Below are positions 1-8,351 of a stretch of 53,112 nt of DNA, in pieces. The translations under genes and the position numbers were made by a program. Numbering within the stretch: the first letter of the stretch is position 1; each line of letters starts with the position of its first letter. This stretch comes from Alphaproteobacteria bacterium (lineage in GTDB: Bacteria; Pseudomonadota; Alphaproteobacteria; CACIAM-22H2): NCBI GenBank assembly GCA_016793165.1, contig JAEULA010000077.1, positions 1-53,112 on the forward strand, given 5' to 3'. The notes under the pieces are model-generated. The model ran no database searches and had not been told where the DNA came from. It saw only the letters and a program-made list of their open reading frames with translations.

Positions 1-849
1 AGCCGCGAGACCCCGAGAGCCGTCAGGCGGTCCTTTGCGCGTCCCTTGCCCATGGCACCTTCCGCCCCACCCGATACCCATCCTTCCACCCATCCACTTG
101 TTTCGGATTGTGCCGGAGTGTGTCGGACGTGAAAAGACAGCAATTCGGAATACGTCAGCTTTTATGGGCCATATCATGGATGGGTACGGACATCGACGTA
201 CACCCTCAGACGCGGTCGGGGCGGACCCCCCTTCCGCCATCTCCGTCGTCGCCCGATCCTGAGCCACCTCGTGTAGCGGATGCGGCCCCGGCGGATCGGC
301 ACATTGCAGCTCCGGCTGCCGCTCCCACGCTGGTCGCGCCGGGAGGCGATCGGCGACGAGCGGAGCAAGGAACGTGTTCGCGCCGGGCCCGTTCCGACAG
401 GACCGACTGCAGCCCGAGCAAGCCGACGCCGTGGAGCTCGATGCCGCTCGTCCCTTGCACCGGTCTCGACAGCTTGGCCGTGCATTGATGGGCCCGGCTC
501 GGATCTCGAAACAGGCAAAGAAGGTTCCAAGCTTCGGTCGCCTCGGCCTGTAGCGGCGCCCTCCGCGCCGGGGCCGCGCGAGAGGGCCGGCCGGCCCGGG
601 AGCGGCGATCTTCATTGGTCGAGCGCGGGCCGGATCGCGGCGGCTGATCAGCATCCGCACGTGCGAGGCCGGCGACGGCCGCGCCATGTCGCGCTTCGCC
701 GGCGCCACCAGCCGCCACCGCCAGGGACGCCTCGCTGAGATCCCTGTCACGGCTCGGGGATTGACTCCGGTGGGAGCCCGCGCGTAACCGGATCGATGGG
801 GGGAGCGCGACGCTCGACGGCGATGCGCTCATGCAAGGGGAGAACCGGG
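1..849. other. Intergenic region with no recognisable gene
   Basis: This stretch precedes the first gene. Open frames exist on both strands, the longest being a 208-codon minus-strand frame over 206-832, but none has a recognisable motif, a good ribosome site or a family resemblance, and frames of this size are expected by chance at this GC content. The part around 100-190 is visibly less GC-rich than the rest. It could hold regulatory DNA for a neighbour outside the window, but I cannot define a promoter. Confidence 0.5.
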
Positions 850-2403
850 ATGAGCGCTCGAGATCGCGATCACCTGTCGATCGTCACGCGTCGAGGAATC
901 CTTGGCGGCGCGACGGCGGCCGCCGGGGCGATCGCCGGCCCGATCGGGCGCGCGAGCGCGCAGGCCGGCGCGCCGCGAAAAGGCGGCACGCTGCGCGTCA
1001 ACTATCCCGGGCCGCCGGACTCGATCGATCCGCATCTGGCGCTGTCGCTTCCGGGGCAGACCATCGCCGGCCTCGTCTTCGAGGGCCTGACCGACGTCGA
1101 CGCCAAGGACCTTCCCGTGCCGCGGCTGGCGACGTCGTGGCAGGCGGAGAACGGCGCGCGCGAATGGGTGTTCGAGCTGCGCCAGGGCGTCAGGTTCCAC
1201 CACGGGACCGAGATGACCTCGCGCGACGTCGTCGCGACGATCGAGCGCAGCGAGGACCGCAGCCTGTCGCTACGCTCGCGCGGCGCGTTCGGGCCGCTGA
1301 AGGAAGCGCGCGCCGAGGGCCCCCACCGCGTGCGCATCGTGCTGACGCAGCCATGCTCGGAGATGCCGGCGCTGCTGGCGAACCGCTGGGCGAAGATCGC
1401 CGCGCACGACCAGCTCGCCACGCTGCCGACGCGGCCCTCCGGCACCGGCCCCTTCATGCTGAAGGAGTTCCAGCCCGGGGTCGGCGTCCAGCTCGAGCGC
1501 CACCCGAGCTACTGGATGCCCGACCGCCCCTATCTCGACGGCATCCGCATCACGGCGATCAGCGAGTCGATCGCGCAGCAATCCGCGCTGCGCGGCAATA
1601 CCGTCGACCTGCTGGAGATGCTGGCGTCGGAGGCGCTGCTGCCGCTGCGGCGCGCGCCGAACGTCAACGCGCACTCGGTCACTGTCGGCCAGTACTACGC
1701 GATCTTCACCCAGTCGAGCCTGGAGCCCTTCACCAACCCGAAGGTGCGCGAGGCGTTCAAGTACATCCTCAACCGCCGGCCGCTGCTGATGTCGTCGCTG
1801 CTCGGCGAGGGCAGCGTCGCCAACGACCTCACGCTGCCGCCGGGCAACGCCTATGTGCCGCCGATCCCGCAGCGCGACCAGGACCTGCCGCGCGCCCAGC
1901 GGCTGCTGGCCGAGGCCGGCGTTCGCAGCCTCGCGATCGAGTGCTTCTGCTCCTCGGAGCGCCAGCCCTCGCCGAAGATCGCGCTCGCCCTCAAGGAGGA
2001 GGCCGCCAAGATCGGCGTCACCGTCACCGTGCGCGACATCCCTTACACCGAGTACGTCGCGACGGTGGCGCGCAAGAAGCCGCTCTACATCTCGCAGTGG
2101 AACGACCGGCTCACGCTCTACGAGTCGCTCTATCAGATCTATCACAGCAAGCAGCCGTTCAATTACGGCGGCACCGAGGTCGAGCCCGGCACCGACGCGC
2201 TGCTCGAGAACCTCATCGCCGAGGTCGATTTCGAGAAGCGCAAGGCGCTGGCCGCACAGGCAATGGAGCGGATCCACCGCAGCTCGGAGCGCATCATCCC
2301 GTTCTTCATGAACTACATGTGCGCCGCCTCGACGCGGGTCCAGAACTACCGGCCGCCGCTGCACGGTGCTGCCGACTATCGCGACGTCTGGCTGAGCGCG
2401 TAA
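850..2403 (+). CDS. Family-5 ABC transporter substrate-binding protein, Tat-exported
   Basis: This 517-residue protein is the periplasmic receptor of the importer encoded by the next three genes. The family binds oligopeptides, dipeptides, opines, glutathione or nickel; the ligand here cannot be read from sequence. The N-terminus carries a twin-arginine motif (RRGIL, about residues 15-19), an Ala/Gly-rich segment and an ASAQA-like cleavage site, so export by Tat is likely. The mature part opens with the family's 'KGGTLRV' strand and a 'SIDPHLA' segment. Later it has the 'GTGPFML' turn and a 'VREAFKYILNR' helix typical of SBP_bac_5. I chose the ATG at 850 because it follows a purine-rich stretch and places the Tat motif near the terminus; an in-frame ATG at 796 would add 18 residues before it. 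The permease starts 19 bases downstream, which points to one transcript. Confidence 0.9.
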   Translation: MSARDRDHLSIVTRRGILGGATAAAGAIAGPIGRASAQAGAPRKGGTLRVNYPGPPDSIDPHLALSLPGQTIAGLVFEGLTDVDAKDLPVPRLATSWQAENGAREWVFELRQGVRFHHGTEMTSRDVVATIERSEDRSLSLRSRGAFGPLKEARAEGPHRVRIVLTQPCSEMPALLANRWAKIAAHDQLATLPTRPSGTGPFMLKEFQPGVGVQLERHPSYWMPDRPYLDGIRITAISESIAQQSALRGNTVDLLEMLASEALLPLRRAPNVNAHSVTVGQYYAIFTQSSLEPFTNPKVREAFKYILNRRPLLMSSLLGEGSVANDLTLPPGNAYVPPIPQRDQDLPRAQRLLAEAGVRSLAIECFCSSERQPSPKIALALKEEAAKIGVTVTVRDIPYTEYVATVARKKPLYISQWNDRLTLYESLYQIYHSKQPFNYGGTEVEPGTDALLENLIAEVDFEKRKALAAQAMERIHRSSERIIPFFMNYMCAASTRVQNYRPPLHGAADYRDVWLSA

Positions 2404-2422
2404 CCGGCCGGCGGGCGAGACG

Positions 2423-3364
2423 GTGGCGGCGCTGGTCCTGCGGCGTGTGGCGCTGCTCGCGCTGATCCTGCTGGCGGTGTCCCTGCTCACCTTCGCGATC
2501 GCCAACGTCCTGCCGGGCAACGTGGCGCACACGATCCTCGGCGAGACCGCGACGCCGGAGGAGGTGCGCGCGCTCGAGCTGCGACTCGGGCTCGACCGCC
2601 CGATCGTCGAGCGCTATGCGGGCTGGATGGCGGCGATGATGAGCGGCGACTTCGGCACCTCGCTCGCCTTCAACCAGCCGGTGGCTCCGGTGCTGCTCGC
2701 GCGGCTGCAGAACTCGGCGGTGCTCGCCGTACTCGTGCTCCTCGTCGCGGTGCCGCTGTCGCTGCTGCTGGGCGTGGTCTGCGCGGTGTTCCAGGGCGCC
2801 CTCGTCGATCGCGCGCTGACCGGATTCGCGGTCGTCGCCTTCGCGCTGCCCGAGTTCGTGATCGGGCTCACCCTGATCCTGGTGTTCAGCCTGTGGTGGC
2901 CGATCCTGCCGGGATCGAGCCTGGTCGGGCCCGGGGAGAATCCGCTCGCCCGCCCGGCCGCGCTGGTGCTCCCGGTCGTCGTGCTGACGCTCCACCAGCT
3001 CGCCCATCTGAGCCAGATCACGCGCGCCTCCATGATCGGCGTGCTCGACAGCAACTATGTCCGCACGGCGGAGCTCAAGGGCCTGCCGCCGCTGACCGTG
3101 ATCGTGAAGCACGCGCTGCGCAACGCGCTGCTCCCGACGGTGGCCGAGATCGGCATGAATTTCGGCTACGTGCTCGGGGGACTCGTCGTCGTCGAGACCG
3201 TGTTCTCGTATGCCGGCGTCGGTCAGCTCATGGTGATGTCGGTGAGCCATCGCGACCTGCCGACCCTTCAGGCGACGGTGCTCGTCGTGGCCGCGGCCTA
3301 CGGCATCGGCAACCTGATCGCGGATGTGGTCTCGATGCGGCTCAATCCCCGCCTGCGGAGCTGA
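2423..3364 (+). CDS. ABC transporter permease, DppB/OppB type
   Basis: This 313-residue inner-membrane protein is the first of two permease subunits of the family-5 importer. A hydrophobic first helix (about residues 8-28) precedes the periplasmic loop typical of DppB proteins. Further membrane segments follow, and an EAA-type coupling loop runs through 'SNYVRTAELKGLPPL' and 'HALRNALLPT', where it contacts the ATPase. The start is a GTG (2423); no in-frame ATG lies close enough to preserve the first helix. The next permease begins three bases after the stop. Length and architecture are normal for the family. Confidence 0.92.
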   Translation: MAALVLRRVALLALILLAVSLLTFAIANVLPGNVAHTILGETATPEEVRALELRLGLDRPIVERYAGWMAAMMSGDFGTSLAFNQPVAPVLLARLQNSAVLAVLVLLVAVPLSLLLGVVCAVFQGALVDRALTGFAVVAFALPEFVIGLTLILVFSLWWPILPGSSLVGPGENPLARPAALVLPVVVLTLHQLAHLSQITRASMIGVLDSNYVRTAELKGLPPLTVIVKHALRNALLPTVAEIGMNFGYVLGGLVVVETVFSYAGVGQLMVMSVSHRDLPTLQATVLVVAAAYGIGNLIADVVSMRLNPRLRS

Positions 3365-3367
3365 GCG

Positions 3368-4219
3368 GTGACCATCGCGGACTCGAGACCCTCGACGCGC
3401 CGCCGCCCGCGTGCGCCCCGCGTCCTGGGGTCCGGCCTCTTCCCGCTTGCCATCGTCCTGATCGTCGCCCTCGGCCCGAGCCTCGCGCCGCATGCACCGA
3501 CGACCTTCGATCCGCTGAACATCCTGCACGAACCGAGCTTCGGCTTCCCCTTCGGCACGGACGAGTTCGGCCGCGACGTCTTCAGCCGCGTGCTGTGGGG
3601 CGCCCGCCCGACCCTGCTGCTGGCGATCGCCTGCGCGGCCGTCGGCGTGATGCTGGGGGCGCCGACCGGGCTCGTCGCCGGCTACTACGGCGGCAAGGTC
3701 GATGAAGCGGTGATGCGCGTGATGGACGTGCTGATGTCCTTCCCGGCGCTGATCCTCGCGATGCTGATCGTTGTGGTGCTCGGGCCGAGCACGGTCAACG
3801 TCGTCGTCGCGATCGGCATCGTGTTCTGGCCGCGCTCGGCGCGGCTGATCCGCAGCGTCACGCAGGACCTCGCGCGGCGCGAGTTCATCGATGCCGCGCG
3901 CGCCCGCGGCGAGCCGACGGCCTATGTGCTCGCTCGCGAGATCCTGCCGAACATCCTCGGCATCCTGATCGTCGACTTCACGCTGCGGGTCGCAGCCTCG
4001 ATCCTGCTGACCGCCTCGCTGAGCTATCTCGGCATCGGCGTGAAGCCGCCGACGCCCGCCTGGGGCCTGATGGTCAAGGAAGGCCAGCAGTACATGCAGA
4101 TCGCACCGTGGCTGGTGCTGTTCCCGTGCCTCGCGATCGCCGTCGTCTCGATCGGAACGGTCCTGACCGGCGACCGACTGCGCCGCGGCACGGCGGTCGC
4201 AGCGGGGAGACTGCGATGA
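3368..4219 (+). CDS. ABC transporter permease, DppC/OppC type
   Basis: This 283-residue inner-membrane protein is the second permease of the importer. It has the DppC hallmarks: a first membrane helix at about 20-40, the 'FGTDEFGRDVFSRVLWGAR' segment just before the permease core, and an EAA loop ('FIDAARARGEPTAYVLAREI'). The C-terminal 'SYLGIGVKPPTPAWG' motif is nearly diagnostic. Translation starts at a GTG. The stop overlaps the ATG of the ATPase gene by four bases, so translational coupling is likely. Confidence 0.92.
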   Translation: MTIADSRPSTRRRPRAPRVLGSGLFPLAIVLIVALGPSLAPHAPTTFDPLNILHEPSFGFPFGTDEFGRDVFSRVLWGARPTLLLAIACAAVGVMLGAPTGLVAGYYGGKVDEAVMRVMDVLMSFPALILAMLIVVVLGPSTVNVVVAIGIVFWPRSARLIRSVTQDLARREFIDAARARGEPTAYVLAREILPNILGILIVDFTLRVAASILLTASLSYLGIGVKPPTPAWGLMVKEGQQYMQIAPWLVLFPCLAIAVVSIGTVLTGDRLRRGTAVAAGRLR

Positions 4220-6258
4220 CCGCCGCCGCGCCGGTGCTCGCCGTCGAAGGCCTGACCGTCCGCTACGGGCAGGGCGAAGACTCGCTGCGCGCCGTGCACG
4301 ACGTCTCGTTCACGATCGCGCCCGGCGAGGCCTACGGGCTGATCGGCGAGTCGGGCTCCGGCAAGAGCACGATCGCCTTCGCGATCGTCAACCATATCCG
4401 TGGCGGGACGGTGGAGACCGGGAGCATCCGGCTGCGCGGCCGCGACCTGCTCGCGCTGCCGCGTGCCGAGCTTGCCCGCCTGCGCGGCCGCCGCGTGGCC
4501 ATGGTCTATCAGGATCCGCACAGCGCGCTGAACCCGGCGATCCCGGTCGGCGAGCAGATCGCCGAGGCGATCCGCCAGCATCACGGCGCATCGCATCGCG
4601 AGGCGGAGGCGCGCACGGCGGCGCTGCTCGCACGCGTGCACCTGCCGGAGCCGGAGCTGATCGCCCGCCGCTACGCGCATCAGATCTCGGGCGGCCAGCA
4701 GCAGCGCGTCGTCATCGCCATGGCGCTCGCCTGCGAACCCGACCTGCTGATCATGGACGAACCGACCACCGGGCTCGACGTGACGACCGAGGCGGTGATC
4801 CTCGACCTGATCGCGGAGCTGCGGCGAAGCGTCGGCGTCGCGATCCTGTTCATCAGCCACAATCTCGGCGTCGTCGCGCGCGTCTGCGACCGCGTCGGCG
4901 TGCTCTATGCGGGCGAGATGATGGAGCAGGGCGAGACGGCCGCGATCCTGCGCCGGCCGCGCAATCCCTACACGCGCGGCCTGCTGAGCGCGATCCCGCG
5001 ACGGGCGGGTCGACGCGATCGCCTCGCCGCGCTGCCCGGCGGCCTGCCCGATCTCTCGCAGGAGATCGTCGGCTGCGTCTTCGCTCCGCGCTGCGCGATG
5101 GCGGGCGACCGTTGCCGCACCGAGGCGCCTGCGCTGGTCGAGGTCGCGCCGGGACATCTGGATCGCTGCCACTTCGCGGGCGCCGCCGCGAATGCGCCCG
5201 TCGCCGCGCCGGCCGAGGCCCGCGAGGCGACCGCGGCCGAAGGGGCGGCCACCCGCGACTTCCTGCGCCTGAACGGGATCGCCCGGCACTTCGCGCAATG
5301 GGACGGGTTGTGGCCGTTCGCGCGGCGGCGTGTCACCACGGCCGTGGACGGTGTCAGCCTCGAGATCGCGGAGGGCGAGACCCTGGCCGTGGTCGGCGAG
5401 AGCGGGTCGGGCAAGTCGACGCTCGCCAAGTGCATCATGGGGTTGCTCGCGCCCAGCGCCGGCCACGTCGAGCTCGACGGCGCGCCGGTCGGCGACGTCG
5501 TCCAGGCGCGGTCGCGCGAGGCGCGGCGCGCGCTCCAGATCGTGTTCCAGAACCCGGAGGCCTCGCTCAATCCGGCGCATCGCGTCGAGGAGATCCTCGC
5601 CCGTCCGCTGCGGCTCTACGGATTGTGCCGGGAGGCCGAGATCCCGGCGCGCGTGCGCGCGCTGCTCGCCGCGGTCAAGCTGGGCGATCGCTATCTCGAC
5701 CGCTATCCGCGCGAGCTGTCCGGCGGCGAGAAGCAGCGGGTCTGCATCGCGCGCGCCTTCGCGGCGTCGCCGCGGATCGTCGTCTGCGACGAGCCGACCT
5801 CGGCGCTCGACATCTCGGTGCAGGCGGCGCTGCTCAACGAGCTGGTCGACCTGCAGCGCGAGCGCGGCACTTCGTACCTCTTCATTTCCCACGACCTCGG
5901 CGTCGTGCGCTACATCTCGCACCGGGTCGCGGTGATGTATCTCGGGCGCGTCGTCGAGACGGGCCCGACCGAGGCGGTGTTCGCGCCGCCGCACCACCCC
6001 TACACCGAAGCGCTGATCTCCGCCTTGCCCTCGATCGACGACGAGCCCGAGCGCGGCCGGATCCGGCTCGACGGCCGTCCGCACGACCTGCACGCGTCGT
6101 CGCGCGGCTGCGCCTTCCATACGCGCTGCCCGCGAAAGATCGGCGCGATCTGCGAGACCGAGGCGCCGCCGGCGCGCCGGATCGCGGAGCGTCACTGGCT
6201 GCACTGCCACATCGCGCCCGAAGAGCTGGCGCGGCTGCAGGCGAGCGGCCGCTCATGA
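4216..6258 (+). CDS. Fused double ATPase of a family-5 ABC importer (DppD-DppF fusion)
   Basis: This 680-residue cytoplasmic protein carries two complete ABC ATPase domains in one chain, as in YejF- or GsiA-like importers. The first has Walker A GESGSGKS at 44-51, the signature ISGGQQQR and a Walker B ending MDEPTTGLD. The second has Walker A at about 394-401, the signature LSGGEKQR and CDEPTSALD. Each half ends in an oligopeptide/dipeptide C-terminal region with Cys-containing 'FAPRC' and 'FHTRCPR' segments. Both sites look intact, so both should bind and hydrolyse ATP. The ATG at 4216 overlaps the previous stop (ATGA). It completes a self-sufficient four-gene importer. Confidence 0.93.
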   Translation: MTAAAPVLAVEGLTVRYGQGEDSLRAVHDVSFTIAPGEAYGLIGESGSGKSTIAFAIVNHIRGGTVETGSIRLRGRDLLALPRAELARLRGRRVAMVYQDPHSALNPAIPVGEQIAEAIRQHHGASHREAEARTAALLARVHLPEPELIARRYAHQISGGQQQRVVIAMALACEPDLLIMDEPTTGLDVTTEAVILDLIAELRRSVGVAILFISHNLGVVARVCDRVGVLYAGEMMEQGETAAILRRPRNPYTRGLLSAIPRRAGRRDRLAALPGGLPDLSQEIVGCVFAPRCAMAGDRCRTEAPALVEVAPGHLDRCHFAGAAANAPVAAPAEAREATAAEGAATRDFLRLNGIARHFAQWDGLWPFARRRVTTAVDGVSLEIAEGETLAVVGESGSGKSTLAKCIMGLLAPSAGHVELDGAPVGDVVQARSREARRALQIVFQNPEASLNPAHRVEEILARPLRLYGLCREAEIPARVRALLAAVKLGDRYLDRYPRELSGGEKQRVCIARAFAASPRIVVCDEPTSALDISVQAALLNELVDLQRERGTSYLFISHDLGVVRYISHRVAVMYLGRVVETGPTEAVFAPPHHPYTEALISALPSIDDEPERGRIRLDGRPHDLHASSRGCAFHTRCPRKIGAICETEAPPARRIAERHWLHCHIAPEELARLQASGRS

Positions 6259-6303
6259 AACCAGGGAGATCGAGCATGGATCGACGTGTCGAGATCGCGC
6301 CCT

Positions 6304-6455
6304 CCAACCGTCCGCCTCGACGAGGGGGACAGGCGTCGCGCAGCGACGCCACGTGGAGCGGCGCGACGCGTGAAATTGCGGCTCCCTTACCGCCTCACTT
6401 GACCCTCCCCCTGGCCGCTTCGCGTGCTGTCCCCCTCGTCGAGGGGGACGGTTGG
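6304..6455. repeat. Long intergenic inverted repeat (palindromic element, copy 1)
   Basis: Two 29-base arms, 6304-6332 and 6427-6455, are reverse complements with a single mismatch. The core of each arm is itself palindromic around CCTCGACGAGG. The interior also has related sequence: CGTCGCGCAGCGACGCCA beside the left arm and TGGCCGCTTCGCG beside the right. The same core and flank recur at 47113-47306 and in decayed form at 43137-43186. It separates the ABC genes from the sulfurtransferase gene. It resembles the dispersed palindromic (REP/MITE-like) elements of many Proteobacteria; no coding function is evident. Confidence 0.8.
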
Positions 6456-6466
6456 GTCGTGACGCC

Positions 6467-7336
6467 ATGACGCCGAAACCCGAGATGCTGGTCGATCCCG
6501 CATGGCTCGAGGCGCGCCTCGGCGACCCCAAGCTGCGCGTGCTCGACTGCACGCTGTACATGACGCCGCAGCCCGTCGGGCCGTCGCTCTGCCGCTCCGG
6601 CCGGCCGAACTGGGAGTCGGGACACATCCCCGGTTCGCGCTACGTAAGCATGGCCGAGGACCTCGCCGATCCGGCGGGCCCGATCGCCTATCGCCTGCCG
6701 TCGCAGGAAAGGATCGTCGAGACGCTGCGCAGCCTCGGCATCGACGAGGACAGCACGATCGTCCTCTATGGCGCCGACTACGTCGCGACCGTCACGCGCG
6801 TGTTCTGGGTCCTGCGGACAGCGGGCGCGCGCGACGTGCGCCTCCTCGACGGCGGCTGGGACCGCTGGGTGGCCGAGGGTCGGCCCGTCACGCGCGAGGC
6901 GGCGACGCCGCACCGCGGAAGCTTCGTCGGGCGCTACAGGCGCGAGTTCCACGCCGTTCTCGAGGACGTGAAGGCGGCGCTCGATGATCCCTCGGTCTGC
7001 CTGCTGAACGCGCTGGCGCGCGAGCAGTTCCTCGGCACCGGCGGCGCGCATTACGGTCGTCCGGGCCGCATCCCGCGCAGCGTCAACCTGCCGGTGCGCT
7101 CGCTGTTCGATCCGGCCACGAAGCGCTTCCACCCGATCGAGCGGCTGCAGGCTCTCGTCGCGGAGACCGGTGCGGACAAGGCGCCGCGCATCCTCACCTA
7201 TTGCGGCGGCGGTATCGCGGCGAGCGGCACGTTCTTCGTGCTGTCGCTGCTCGGCTACGAGAACGTGTCGATGTACGACGGCTCGCTGCTCGAATGGTCG
7301 CAGGACCCCGCCCTGCCCATGATCACGGGCGCCTGA
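6467..7336 (+). CDS. Two-domain sulfurtransferase (rhodanese / 3-mercaptopyruvate sulfurtransferase type)
   Basis: This 289-residue cytoplasmic protein should move a sulfane sulfur from thiosulfate or 3-mercaptopyruvate to a thiophilic acceptor through a persulfide on cysteine. It has two rhodanese domains. The first has the 'LLDGGW' and 'GHIPGSRYV' motifs. The second has the active-site loop CGGGIAAS with catalytic Cys246. The loop resembles the CGSG loop of mercaptopyruvate enzymes more than the CRxGx(R/T) loop of thiosulfate enzymes, so I lean to the former. The ATG at 6467 is preferred over an upstream TTG inside the repeat. It lies 18 bases before the next gene, probably in the same transcript as the flavoenzymes downstream. 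Confidence 0.88.
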   Translation: MTPKPEMLVDPAWLEARLGDPKLRVLDCTLYMTPQPVGPSLCRSGRPNWESGHIPGSRYVSMAEDLADPAGPIAYRLPSQERIVETLRSLGIDEDSTIVLYGADYVATVTRVFWVLRTAGARDVRLLDGGWDRWVAEGRPVTREAATPHRGSFVGRYRREFHAVLEDVKAALDDPSVCLLNALAREQFLGTGGAHYGRPGRIPRSVNLPVRSLFDPATKRFHPIERLQALVAETGADKAPRILTYCGGGIAASGTFFVLSLLGYENVSMYDGSLLEWSQDPALPMITGA

Positions 7337-7354
7337 AGGACAAGGAGAGAGACG

Positions 7355-8326
7355 ATGTCCCCCACGACACTCTCGATCGGCTGCGGCGGCTACGACCGCA
7401 TCCGCCCGCTGCAGGACGGTCGCGTCGCCGTCGACGGTCACACGCTCGCGATCAGGGTGATGGCCCCGGCGCCGATCGTCGCGGCCTCCTACGGCAGCGG
7501 CGAGCTCGACGTCGCCGAGATCTCGACCGGCAGCCTCGCGCAGCGCGCGGACCAGGGCATCAAGGGCTATGTCGGCGTGCCGGCCTTCGTATCGCTGGCG
7601 ATGCGGCACGACTGCCTCTACGTGCCGGCACACGGCGCGCGGCGCCGGCCCAAGGACCTCAACGGCGCGCGCCTCGGCATCGGCGACTTCGCGGGCACGA
7701 CCGGCATCTGGCTGCGCGGCATGCTGCAGGACGAGTACGGCGTCGACCTGCGCTCGATCGAATGGGTCTTCGGCCCGACCGATACGCCGGCACCGGCCGC
7801 GAAGACGCCGACCGTCGGCACGGGCTATCGCGCGGTCGCGGCCTCCGAGGGGCGATCGCTGGTCGACCTCGTGCGCGCACGCGAACTCGACGGCCTCGTC
7901 AGCATCCGCGTGCCGAAGTCCTTCGCCGCCCGTGAGGGGCTGCTCGTCCGCCTGTTCGACGACCTGCCGGCCGCCGAGGCGGCGACCATCCGCCATCTCG
8001 GCGCGCCACCGGCGCTGCATCCGCTGGCGCTGAAGGAGTCGCGCATCGCGGCGGATCCGGCGCTGCCGGCCAAGCTGCTCGCGGCCTTCACGCGCGCGAA
8101 GGACATCGCGCTGGCGGAGCTGCGCGAGACGAGCATCTACCACGCCTCTCTGCCGTCGCTGCTGCAGGCGGTCGAGCGTGCGGAGTCGATGCTCGGGCCC
8201 GACTTCTACCCCTACGGCCTCGAGCGCCACCGCAAGGGGATCGAGGCCTTCTGCCGCTACTGCCACGAACAGGGACTGACGAAGCGCCGGGTGGCGGTCG
8301 CCGAGCTGTTCCCGCACTTCGCCTGA
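7355..8326 (+). CDS. 4,5-dihydroxyphthalate decarboxylase-like protein (periplasmic-binding-protein fold)
   Basis: This 323-residue protein resembles the group annotated as 4,5-dihydroxyphthalate decarboxylase, which shares a fold with NMT1-type binding proteins. Supporting segments are the opening 'LSIGCGGYDRIRPL', 'YGSGELDVAEIS', and 'KDLNGARLGIGDFAGTTGIW' followed by 'GVDLRSIEWVFG'. No signal peptide is visible, which argues for a cytoplasmic enzyme or sensor rather than a transporter receptor. Such genes occur in many catabolic clusters with no phthalate link, so the substrate is open. The ATG follows a strong AAGGAGAG ribosome site. It lies between the sulfurtransferase and the OYE reductase with gaps of 18 and 25 bases. 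Confidence 0.75.
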   Translation: MSPTTLSIGCGGYDRIRPLQDGRVAVDGHTLAIRVMAPAPIVAASYGSGELDVAEISTGSLAQRADQGIKGYVGVPAFVSLAMRHDCLYVPAHGARRRPKDLNGARLGIGDFAGTTGIWLRGMLQDEYGVDLRSIEWVFGPTDTPAPAAKTPTVGTGYRAVAASEGRSLVDLVRARELDGLVSIRVPKSFAAREGLLVRLFDDLPAAEAATIRHLGAPPALHPLALKESRIAADPALPAKLLAAFTRAKDIALAELRETSIYHASLPSLLQAVERAESMLGPDFYPYGLERHRKGIEAFCRYCHEQGLTKRRVAVAELFPHFA

Positions 8327-8351
8327 CGTCCACGCCGGCCCGGAGCCCGAC

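Noticed and set aside
206..832. Possible 208-codon gene on the minus strand in the left intergenic region
   Set aside because: No ribosome site, no family resemblance and low-complexity composition; kept only as part of the intergenic note.
4024..6210. Minus-strand frame of over 700 codons opposite the fused ATPase
   Set aside because: The plus strand encodes two full ATPase domains; the antisense frame has no recognisable motif.
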